A stretch of 8,963 bases of DNA from Gammaproteobacteria bacterium (GTDB lineage: Bacteria; Pseudomonadota; Gammaproteobacteria; S012-40). Below the pieces are notes generated by a model, which was not told where the DNA came from, did not search any database, and saw only the letters and a list, made by a program, of their open reading frames with translations. The DNA lies in assembly GCA_029857925.1 (NCBI GenBank), contig JAOUGF010000059.1:1-8963 (forward strand). The letters are read 5' to 3'. This document shows, one piece after another, positions 1 to 7,194 of the stretch; within the stretch, counting starts at the first letter, position 1; every line of letters begins with the position of its first letter. The position numbers and the translations under genes were made by a program.

Positions 1-420
1 ACCGACTTTCTGGTGGGGGCGCGTCTAGAATATGACCAAGATCGGGGCATCATATTAGAATACCTGCACCAGGGTGAACAGCCGAAGGCTTTCGCGCAAG
101 ACCTAAAAAATCAACGCCTGTTGATTACACGGCTATTGGATCCGGAAAGCCATAGACTTTTTTTAACACCGTTGCAAAACTATTTGCTTAGCTCGCTATA
201 TTTACGCAATATCCGCGACACGTACAACGTAACCGCAAATGCCATATTTGGCCTATCGCAAGTGGAGGTGATGTTTAGTTTACGCGGCGATATGAAGGTA
301 GGCGCGCAGGCCAGCATCGCATTGACAGCGGCGTACACTGCGGGTGAACGCACTTCATATTATAGCGCGGCGGTGGCGAATGATTTCCTATTGTCGGCAG
401 AGATGCAGATCACGTTTTAG
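1..420 (+). CDS. C-terminal fragment of a probable outer-membrane beta-barrel protein (5' end outside window)
   Basis: The frame is open from base 1 to a TAG at 418-420 and gives 139 residues. The GTG at base 13 is not preceded by a ribosome site, and the frame continues upstream of it, so this is the end of a longer gene. What is seen: alternating polar and hydrophobic stretches typical of amphipathic strands, many aromatic residues, and a final strand ending in a terminal phenylalanine (last residues SAEMQITF). A C-terminal Phe in an amphipathic strand is the known signal recognised by the BAM machinery in proteobacterial outer-membrane proteins. The gene lies 23 bp before an ABC ATPase gene on the same strand, so it is probably co-transcribed and may be the outer-membrane partner of a transport or envelope-maintenance system. 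The family is not recognised; the beta-barrel call is inference from the C-terminal pattern. Confidence 0.6.
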   Translation, partial: TDFLVGARLEYDQDRGIILEYLHQGEQPKAFAQDLKNQRLLITRLLDPESHRLFLTPLQNYLLSSLYLRNIRDTYNVTANAIFGLSQVEVMFSLRGDMKVGAQASIALTAAYTAGERTSYYSAAVANDFLLSAEMQITF

Positions 421-433
421 CGCACTTTATATT

Positions 434-438
434 GGGAG
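434..438 (+). promoter_or_regulatory. Ribosome binding site of the ABC ATPase gene
   Basis: GGGAG lies 5 bases before the ATG at 444. It decides the start: the in-frame TTG at 432 would place this Shine-Dalgarno sequence inside the gene and has no site of its own, so ATG 444 is preferred. Confidence 0.7.
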
Positions 439-443
439 TTAAA

Positions 444-1121
444 ATGTCAAATATTGTAGAACTTCGTGCTGTAGGGAAGCATTATGGCAAGGGAAATAAT
501 ACGGTCGTAGCGTTGGAGCACGTAGATTTAGAGATTCCAAATCAGGCTTTTACGACCATATCAGGCCCTTCGGGCTCTGGTAAAAGCACATTGCTAAATA
601 TAATTGGAATACTAGTTGCGCCCTCGCGAGGCCAGGTGATTTTTGATGGCACGCCAATTGAATTCGATGATTTTAACGCTATGGCGGACTTTAGGTTACA
701 CAAACTAGGATTTATATTTCAATCATTTAACTTGATTCCGGTATTGAGCGCATTGGAAAACGTAATGGTTCCATTGATGATTCGTAAAGATATCAGTTTA
801 GCGGAAAGGCAACAGCGGGCGGAAAAGTTGCTCACTTCCGTGGGGTTAGCCGACCGCGCGTATCAGCGTCCAGATGAATTATCTGGCGGTCAAAAGCAGC
901 GTGTCGCAATCGCGCGCGCTTTGGTGGGCGAACCTAAAGTAATTCTGGCCGATGAACCGACAGCCAATCTGGATAGCGAGAGTACTGAAACTATACTGCG
1001 CATTATGCGCGATATAAACGAACAATTCGGCACCGCTTTTATATTTAGTACGCATGATCCTCGTGTGGTTAACTACGCTAAACAGCAGGTGAGTTTGAGG
1101 GATGGAAGAATAGTGCAATAA
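444..1121 (+). CDS. ABC transporter ATP-binding protein, MacB/LolD/FtsE-type
   Basis: This is a 225-residue cytoplasmic ATPase subunit that would power an inner-membrane FtsX/MacB-like permease. All nucleotide-binding motifs are intact: Walker A GPSGSGKST at 41-49 (Lys47), Q-loop Gln93, signature LSGGQ at 146-150, Walker B VILADE at 166-171 with catalytic Glu171, D-loop NLDS at 175-178 and H-loop His204. The length and the FQSFNLIP segment fit the LolD/MacB/HrtA group, whose members act in lipoprotein release, peptide or macrolide export, or envelope maintenance through mechanotransmission rather than classic import. No permease gene lies in the window; it should be upstream, because the next gene downstream is convergent. 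The preceding gene encodes a likely outer-membrane barrel, which hints at a trans-envelope system. The substrate cannot be read from the ATPase. FtsE is an alternative, but the context lacks ftsX and ftsY. Confidence 0.93.
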   Translation: MSNIVELRAVGKHYGKGNNTVVALEHVDLEIPNQAFTTISGPSGSGKSTLLNIIGILVAPSRGQVIFDGTPIEFDDFNAMADFRLHKLGFIFQSFNLIPVLSALENVMVPLMIRKDISLAERQQRAEKLLTSVGLADRAYQRPDELSGGQKQRVAIARALVGEPKVILADEPTANLDSESTETILRIMRDINEQFGTAFIFSTHDPRVVNYAKQQVSLRDGRIVQ

Positions 1122-1138
1122 AACCCGAAGATGAGCGC

Positions 1139-2242
1139 CTAACATAACTTTCCGAGTTGTGTGACAATCAATTTTAGCTGTTCATCCAGCTTTAATCCTT
1201 GCTCGAAGTTATGTTGTGTTTTTTCGACACCTTGTTGCACCACAGCGATTAATTTTTTTTCTTGTTCCTCGGTTAGACCGTAACTCATGAAAGAGGCTTC
1301 GAGATTTTTTAGTACACCCGCCATTATTTCTAATGCGGACTTTTTTTGAGTCTGCTGGAGTTTTTGAACTTCTGAAAGCGCATCGTTGGAATCTGCAATG
1401 ATTTTATTTAAACGGCTGTTTAACAGTAAAACTTTTAATCTAGCTTCTGCGCCTTCCAGTATGAGGGCCAGATGATCGCGATACCTTCCTCTTTTTTCAT
1501 TGTCCTCCGGCATGTTTTTTATAAGTAAGGACAAGTCGCCAAAGTTCGCAATGAGGCGTGCGCCGGACTCTTTGATTCTGCCGCTGTCTTTTAAACGAAA
1601 AAGCAATTCCTTTTCTAACGCAGAAGTCGGTCCTGAACTGCTGATATTATAGGTTTCATCGAAGGCGCGCGCCTGTGCGCTGGTCGATAAGCCGTAAGAC
1701 GAATGTGCTTCTACGATAAGCGTAAGCAGTTCAGGAATGGTATTTATTCCAAAACTACGACGCATAAAGTCAATTACGATGCCTTGTTCGCCAACATTTG
1801 AAATGGCGGTCATTGCAGTCTGGGTTGCCAGCGCATTTTGTTGAGCCCATTGATTCTGGGTCTCGCGCATTTTTATGACCAATGCGATTTTTTTCAAAAG
1901 CTCAGCGGATTCGACAGGCTTGATTAAATAATCCACGCCGCCTGCTTCATAGCCGTTTAGTTTTTCTTGTATGGTGTCGTTTGCAGAAACGAATATTACG
2001 TCAATGTCTTTGGTGGATGGCTGTGATTGCAGTCGGCGGCAGGTTTCATATCCGTCTAATCCAGGCATAGAGACGTCTAATAGAATGACGTTAGGCTTGG
2101 GTGACTTCGCCGCAGTATCCAATGCTTTTTCACCGCTAGTTGCTGCTAGTATCGCGTATTTATCTTTTAGGTTTTCCACCAAAATGTGAATGTCGTCAGG
2201 GGAGTCGTCTACGATCAAAATCGTTTTTTTTTCATCATTCAT
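1139..2242 (-). CDS. Response regulator: N-terminal receiver plus helical C-terminal domain of unassigned function
   Basis: The protein has 367 residues. Residues 5-125 form a complete receiver domain: acidic pair Asp12/Asp13, phospho-acceptor Asp56 (in LLDVSMPGLDG), Ser86 at the switch Thr/Ser position, Tyr105, and Lys108 followed by Pro109. Residues 127-367 contain no helix-turn-helix, GGDEF, EAL, HD-GYP or CheB signature. They look mostly helical, with a Gln/Lys/Glu-rich segment at about 285-360 that could form a coiled coil. From memory, the region starting ATQTAMTAISNVGEQG and the later DHLALILEGAEARL resemble the C-terminal part of a family of Pseudomonas-like response regulators of similar size; I could not check this. 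ATG 2242 has GGAG 10 bases upstream (plus coordinates 2253-2256), a slightly long spacing. The gene follows the hybrid kinase gene by 40 bp with no visible terminator, so it is probably co-transcribed with it and the final acceptor of its phosphorelay. Its 3' end is 17 bp from the convergent ABC gene. Confidence 0.9.
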   Translation of the reverse strand: MNDEKKTILIVDDSPDDIHILVENLKDKYAILAATSGEKALDTAAKSPKPNVILLDVSMPGLDGYETCRRLQSQPSTKDIDVIFVSANDTIQEKLNGYEAGGVDYLIKPVESAELLKKIALVIKMRETQNQWAQQNALATQTAMTAISNVGEQGIVIDFMRRSFGINTIPELLTLIVEAHSSYGLSTSAQARAFDETYNISSSGPTSALEKELLFRLKDSGRIKESGARLIANFGDLSLLIKNMPEDNEKRGRYRDHLALILEGAEARLKVLLLNSRLNKIIADSNDALSEVQKLQQTQKKSALEIMAGVLKNLEASFMSYGLTEEQEKKLIAVVQQGVEKTQHNFEQGLKLDEQLKLIVTQLGKLC

Positions 2243-2282
2243 GTACTATGCGCTCCAAAACAATAAACATATAAGAAAATGA

Positions 2283-5200
2283 TTATTTGAGTAATGCTCT
2301 TAACTTTAGAATGACGTCTAATGCAGCATCAGGCTCGAATTTATGCAATGCATTTGCCAGTTCATCTGTGAACGTAGAAAATTTCGTGCCCGCCGCGAGG
2401 CGTTGTAGTGCAGCCGACCAGTGTTCCGCCTCAATAAAATCCCTATTCAATGCAGGCGCCAATTTATCAAGTAACGCGATTATGGCAGGCTCGTTAACTT
2501 CTTGCGACGTGGGTTCTTTGTCAAAAAAGAAACTGTCGCTTTGTAGGGTGAGAATTCCATTGAGCACCTCATTTAAACTATCTTTCAGTGCAACAATGTT
2601 TTTATTCGCTGTTTCAAAATCTTTTTCTCTGCATGAATTTTCCACTTGAGCGGCGTATATGTAAACTTTTTGCGCACCAATATTTCCGCCATTGCCTTTG
2701 AGTGTGTGCGCAAGGTGCATAGCATCTTCCCAGTGTCCAGATTTGAGTAAAGCGACCAAATTGTCGGCGGTGGATATATGTCGAAAGTGAAAACTTTTAA
2801 GGATACGGTTAAACTTTGTCTGATTGCCACGGACACGTTGCAACCCTTCAATATAGTCAACACCCGGCAATATTGGCATTTTAATTCTAGAACTAATTAT
2901 CGAGTGTGTTGGCGAGGTGTCTACCGTCCTGGATCTGGGTGATAAGAAACGCTTTAATTCTTCGAAAAGCGGCTGTGGACTGATAGGCTTGGTTAGGTGC
3001 CCGTTCATCCCTGCATCATAGCTCCTCTTGATATCTTCACCCATCGCATGGGCCGTCATTGCGAAGATGGGAAGTTTGGTAAATCTGCCACCTAGTCTAC
3101 GTATTTCGCGTGTTGCCTCTAATCCGTCCAGTTCAGGCATTTGAATATCCATTAACACAGCATCATATTTTGTCGCTTTGACTGCGTCTATCGCGTCTCT
3201 GCCATTTTCTCGAATATCTACTATAAATCCAGCACCTGCAAGTATTTCATTCGCTACCTCTTGATTTATTATATTGTCCTCAACCAACAAAATGTGATAA
3301 CTGCCAAACCAGATTTCTTCATCCAAGTTATCGTTAGTAATTTCGACTTGGTGGGGCAGGTCTCCTCCGGCACATTTAACCAAAGTAGAATAAAATTCTT
3401 GTTGACGTATCGGTTTGCTGATCCAAGTATGGACGTCAGAGCACATAGTTCGTTGCTCTAATTGACTAAATACTATAATATGCGGAACGTTCTTCGAATC
3501 AGCGGTTTGCAGTAACTTAGAAAAAGAAAGGACGTGAGACTCTCCTATGTTGTGGTCAATCAATGCGATATTATAGTAATTATCTGTTGCAATAGAGTTA
3601 TTTAAAAGTGTCGTCGCTTCGACAATACTAGCGGCTTGGTCAATTTTTTCAATTTTCCAGTTTATTAATATGCTAACAATAAACGCTCGATAAGTTGCGC
3701 TGGGTTGAACAAGCAGTATTCGTTGCCTTGACAGAGAAGAACTAAAAGGAAATGCCGGAGAAGTCTCCTCAAGCCGCGGTAATACCAGGTCGAAACTGAA
3801 ATCTGATCCAACGCCTGGCGCACTAAAGACGTGCAGTTTTCCACCCATTGATTTCACGATATGTTGGCTAATTGCCAACCCTAACCCAGTTCCTCCAAAT
3901 TTTCGTGTATGGGAGCTGTCAATTTGAGTAAATGCAGAAAATAGCTTTTGTTGCGATTCGAAAGGAATACCCATACCTGTGTCACGCACACCAAATGAGA
4001 TGCGTTCCGAATCTAAAATAGTGACATATAGAACAACATCTCCAGATTCCGTGAATTTAATTGCATTTGATAGCAGGTTTGTAATAACCTGGCGTAGACG
4101 GGTAGGATCGCCTAACACTAGATTCGGCATGTCCGGGGCTACCGCGCAGATGAGTTCAAGACCTTTTTCCTCCGCTGCCCTGGCCATCAAGGCGGCGCTA
4201 TCTTCTGCAAGAGTCAGAGGATTAAACGGAATAACCTCTAGTTCAAGCTTGCCTGCCTCCATTTTTGAGAAATCGAGCACATCATTTAGAACTGTTAACA
4301 GCATTTTTCCGGAACCTAACGCCGCATCAACATAGTGTTTTTGTATTTCATCTAAATGAGTCTTGTTTAACAACTGTAACATTCCAAGCACGCCGTTCAT
4401 CGGTGTACGAATTTCATGGCTCATTGTGGCAAGGAATTGAGTTTTCACACGGTCAGCCGCTTCTGCCGCTCTGGCCTTGTCCAAAAGCTCGCTTTCGGAG
4501 CGCTTTCTCGCAGTCGCATCCCGATAACTCCAAAGGTGGGTGCGTTGAATGTTTCCGTTCTCCAGTTCCGTGAAAACGGGGATATATTCGAGTTCAAATA
4601 TGCGACCGTCTTTCAAACGGATCTCTTTATTGACTATAGTGACGTAGCCTTTTAGGCATGAATCAACTAGTTCCTGAAAGGCGAGGTGGTCAGAAAAGTG
4701 TTCCTTGACTCGCGACATTTCCACTTTTCCGCTTTTCCCCTCTAACGCGGTGGGGGGAGATACTATGTGAAATAAATTGCAGTAGGCTTGATTTACAGTG
4801 AGTATTTTGCGCTCTTCATCCTCCACGACGATTCCGGCCCATAGGTTTGCGAACATAGAGGACATTAAGTTCATAGCGCGTTTTAACTCATTTGTTGTAT
4901 TGGCGCTATCCCTTCCTACGATCAAAGCGTCTATTAATTGCGCGCAGGTGCTAAGTATCGGCTGTATGGCATCTATTATTGCAGTGCTGTAACCACCTGC
5001 TCGGTTAGCCAATCCAATGACACCGACCATTCGACTACCTGTGTAGAGTGGTACACTCATAAAAGTGGTTAGCGTGGGGTGCCCCAGGGGCGTGCCACCA
5101 CTGAACGGGTCATTGCGGACGTCATTGCAGCAATAAGTTGCACCGCTGATGATGCTGCGCCCGAGTAGATTATTTAGATTGTGAAGCTCAAAGCTAGATA

Positions 5201-6857
5201 GTGCGTGTTTTAGATAGAGTTCTATTGATTTATCGTCCCAAGAAACATTAGTAATAGAGAGAATTCTCAAAAAGGGTTGTTTGTTGCTATCGTATGCGAC
5301 TTCTCCGATATAGCTGTACTGGCTTTCCGTCAAAGCTTGTAACGATGAATTTAGATGCATAAAAGATTCAATATGATGTTCGCCTTTTATAAAGCTGGAT
5401 TGTGCGATATTAATTGTTTTTATCTGTAGTTGCTGGGTGCGTGTCACGGCTTCAATGGATTTTTCATGGCTTAGATCTCGAATAGACGCCACAAAGAGCT
5501 GTTTTTTGTCGATCTTTGCCGTGTTAACCATAAGTTCCATCGGAAAGTTAGTCTTGTCTTTACGTAATGCAATTTCCTCACGATAGCGCCCTAATATTTT
5601 ATTATCGCCGGATGCTATATAGTTCTCTAGGTACGTGTTGTGAGCGGTTTGTATGGAATGCGGCATTAACATGTTGACGTTGTTTCCTAAAACATCATTT
5701 TCAGTGTATCCGAATATTTTCAATGCTTCTGAGTTAGCATTTAGTATATTGCCTTTTTCGTCGATGGTGATAATGCCTACCAAAGCGGAGTTGAATATCG
5801 CGTTGAGTTGCGCTCTATTGGCGCGCAGACTGTTAATTTCCGATTTAAATCGCGAATAAATATAGATTGCGAAAAGCTCAAAAGAGAAGAAACTAAGTAT
5901 TAATAGATTTTGAACATTGTCAATGCGTTCTGCGCGTAACGCAAGTAACTTATCAAGAGAGTTCAAACCGGAATAGTAAAGCGCCAAGTTAGATTTATGG
6001 GCGGTGAGCGCTAAAGAAAGTAGCGTGTTGATATTTTTGTAGTGAATGTAAGGGGTGGAGTCGCTTAACTTGTTTATGTATGCAGCCGTATCTGTGTAGG
6101 CCTGCTCGGCAATGGTTGCTAAATTCAATGGGCCTGTTGCGTTCTGAATTTTAAATTCCATAAGTGAATGATCAACTCGCCCGCGAAGCTGTTCGAGATG
6201 TCCTTTAAGTTTTCCTGGTGGCGTGGGTGTATTGTTGTTGAAATATATTTTGATAGGAATCGCATTCATTGAATGAGATATCGCGTCGTTCATCGCCAAA
6301 ACATCGCGTGTCGAGAGTCTAATAAGAGAGTAGATGACGATTTCAGGATCTAGTATTAGGTTTGAACGTTCCGCAATATGATCAACTAGTGCCTCTAATT
6401 TTACATGTATTTTCGCATGTAGTGATTCGAAATATTCCGGATCAAATTGTTTTTTGTTGGTAGCTATCGTTTCCCATGTGGAGTGTAATATGCTAATGTC
6501 CTGGTACAATGCTGGAGTTACCTGCGTTTGGGAAGGTATCGACTTTGCATCAATTTCGATGTCCTTTAGAGTGTTAGTTATTTTAGCGCTAATTGCTGCG
6601 CAAGAGTTTTCTTTGTAAGAAACTGTTTTGTCTCTTGAGTTACACAACAGCCTGTGTTGATGGAGATTTTCTATCAACGTACCTAACGAAAAAAAAATTC
6701 TTAATCCATTGCGTTCCTGCGTGACAATGGTGTTGTCCTCTAAGTTATGAAAAAATGGGATACTTATAATTAATGCAACGGACATCATTGGCGTAAGTAA
6801 AACCAGTCGTTGAAAAAATGTTCTATGGTTTTTGGTTATGTTGAAATCGTCTTTCAT
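2283..6857 (-). CDS. Membrane-bound hybrid sensor histidine kinase (PAS-GAF-PAS-HisKA-HATPase-REC-REC-HPt)
   Basis: A BarA-like 1524-residue phosphorelay kinase with a richer sensory part. Order: TM1 about 17-36; helical periplasmic domain about 38-315 with QHR near 67-69 and SNLILDPE at 165-172; TM2 about 317-335; PAS1 about 346-463; GAF about 475-645; PAS2 about 655-785; short linker helix; HisKA with His814 in MSHEIRTP; HATPase with N-box Asn927/Asn931, G1 DTGMGI (Asp959) and G2 GGTGLGL at 988-994; first receiver about 1046-1163; second receiver about 1187-1305 with Glu1193/Asp1194, Asp1237, Thr1268 and Lys1290; HPt about 1335-1435 with His1384 in HTLKGNGG; helical tail 1456-1524. The first receiver has Gln1051/Pro1052 where the metal-binding acidic pair belongs, although Asp1101 and Lys1148 remain, so it is probably a pseudo-receiver. 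The expected phosphate path is His814 to Asp1237 to His1384 to Asp56 of the downstream regulator. ATG 6857 is the first start codon after the upstream stop and precedes TM1 directly; its Shine-Dalgarno match is weak. Composition is AT-rich, unlike purL. Confidence 0.95.
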   Translation of the reverse strand: MKDDFNITKNHRTFFQRLVLLTPMMSVALIISIPFFHNLEDNTIVTQERNGLRIFFSLGTLIENLHQHRLLCNSRDKTVSYKENSCAAISAKITNTLKDIEIDAKSIPSQTQVTPALYQDISILHSTWETIATNKKQFDPEYFESLHAKIHVKLEALVDHIAERSNLILDPEIVIYSLIRLSTRDVLAMNDAISHSMNAIPIKIYFNNNTPTPPGKLKGHLEQLRGRVDHSLMEFKIQNATGPLNLATIAEQAYTDTAAYINKLSDSTPYIHYKNINTLLSLALTAHKSNLALYYSGLNSLDKLLALRAERIDNVQNLLILSFFSFELFAIYIYSRFKSEINSLRANRAQLNAIFNSALVGIITIDEKGNILNANSEALKIFGYTENDVLGNNVNMLMPHSIQTAHNTYLENYIASGDNKILGRYREEIALRKDKTNFPMELMVNTAKIDKKQLFVASIRDLSHEKSIEAVTRTQQLQIKTINIAQSSFIKGEHHIESFMHLNSSLQALTESQYSYIGEVAYDSNKQPFLRILSITNVSWDDKSIELYLKHALSSFELHNLNNLLGRSIISGATYCCNDVRNDPFSGGTPLGHPTLTTFMSVPLYTGSRMVGVIGLANRAGGYSTAIIDAIQPILSTCAQLIDALIVGRDSANTTNELKRAMNLMSSMFANLWAGIVVEDEERKILTVNQAYCNLFHIVSPPTALEGKSGKVEMSRVKEHFSDHLAFQELVDSCLKGYVTIVNKEIRLKDGRIFELEYIPVFTELENGNIQRTHLWSYRDATARKRSESELLDKARAAEAADRVKTQFLATMSHEIRTPMNGVLGMLQLLNKTHLDEIQKHYVDAALGSGKMLLTVLNDVLDFSKMEAGKLELEVIPFNPLTLAEDSAALMARAAEEKGLELICAVAPDMPNLVLGDPTRLRQVITNLLSNAIKFTESGDVVLYVTILDSERISFGVRDTGMGIPFESQQKLFSAFTQIDSSHTRKFGGTGLGLAISQHIVKSMGGKLHVFSAPGVGSDFSFDLVLPRLEETSPAFPFSSSLSRQRILLVQPSATYRAFIVSILINWKIEKIDQAASIVEATTLLNNSIATDNYYNIALIDHNIGESHVLSFSKLLQTADSKNVPHIIVFSQLEQRTMCSDVHTWISKPIRQQEFYSTLVKCAGGDLPHQVEITNDNLDEEIWFGSYHILLVEDNIINQEVANEILAGAGFIVDIRENGRDAIDAVKATKYDAVLMDIQMPELDGLEATREIRRLGGRFTKLPIFAMTAHAMGEDIKRSYDAGMNGHLTKPISPQPLFEELKRFLSPRSRTVDTSPTHSIISSRIKMPILPGVDYIEGLQRVRGNQTKFNRILKSFHFRHISTADNLVALLKSGHWEDAMHLAHTLKGNGGNIGAQKVYIYAAQVENSCREKDFETANKNIVALKDSLNEVLNGILTLQSDSFFFDKEPTSQEVNEPAIIALLDKLAPALNRDFIEAEHWSAALQRLAAGTKFSTFTDELANALHKFEPDAALDVILKLRALLK

Positions 6858-6960
6858 ATCGCAACAAATCAGCTCGCGGTCAATAGGGTGTTTTCGGTGT
6901 CTGGCATTAAATTGCGCGTAGCGACGAGCGGCGTAATTTGACCATTAATCGGCTGGTTTA

Positions 6961-6988
6961 TTGAAAAGTTTAGTTTTTTCTATATAAA
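6961..6988 (+). promoter_or_regulatory. Candidate sigma70-type promoter
   Basis: TTGAAA at 6961-6966 and TATAAA at 6983-6988 are separated by 16 bp; each matches its consensus hexamer at five of six positions. It would start plus-strand RNA near 6995, about 590 bp before purL. The surroundings are AT-rich, so a chance match is possible. Confidence 0.35.
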
Positions 6989-7119
6989 CAGTTTTCGATG
7001 AACAGGTGGGCCAGGTTTTTGACGAGGGTGTATATCTTCGTAAAGTGGCGGCAAAAAGGCTTGGGTAAATTATTTGTTAAAAATGGTACAACCACTATTT
7101 CTAATACCGGAATTTGCAC

Positions 7120-7135
7120 ATATTGGAACCAATAT
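7120..7135. promoter_or_regulatory. 16-bp dyad, candidate operator
   Basis: ATATTGG (7120-7126) and CCAATAT (7129-7135) are perfect inverted repeats around a 2-bp AA centre. The spacer is too short for an RNA hairpin loop, which favours a binding site for a dimeric protein. A second TATTGGAAACC element starts at 7152, 31 bp (about three helical turns) from the TATTGGAACC at 7121; its right half is degraded. No known regulator is assigned. Confidence 0.4.
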
Positions 7136-7165
7136 TATCTCCCTTTTTCTTTATTGGAAACCATG

Positions 7166-7188
7166 GGATTAGGATTACGTTAGGATAC
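7166..7188 (+). repeat. Short direct repeats of (T)AGGAT with 11-bp spacing
   Basis: TTAGGATTAC (7169-7178) is followed by TTAGGATAC (7180-7188); the AGGAT cores at 7171 and 7182 are 11 bp apart, one helical turn, and a further GGATT lies at 7166-7170. Tandem sites at one-turn spacing are typical for head-to-tail binding regulators, but the run is short and could be chance. Confidence 0.35.
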
Positions 7189-7194
7189 AAATTG

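Noticed and set aside
432..443. TTG start for the ABC ATPase at 432
   Set aside because: It has no ribosome site, while GGGAG sits 5 bases before ATG 444, and family members begin at the corresponding Met.
1122..1138. Bidirectional terminator between the convergent ABC and regulator genes
   Set aside because: The 17-bp gap and its flanks show no GC-rich stem followed by a T-tract on either strand.
879..1145. Minus-strand open frame opposite the ABC ATPase gene
   Set aside because: It lies antisense to intact ATPase motifs and has no recognisable product or ribosome site; it is a shadow frame.
2585..2863. Minus-strand frame inside the kinase gene in another phase
   Set aside because: It overlaps the HPt-coding region of the kinase, whose frame is clearly conserved; no independent start signal.
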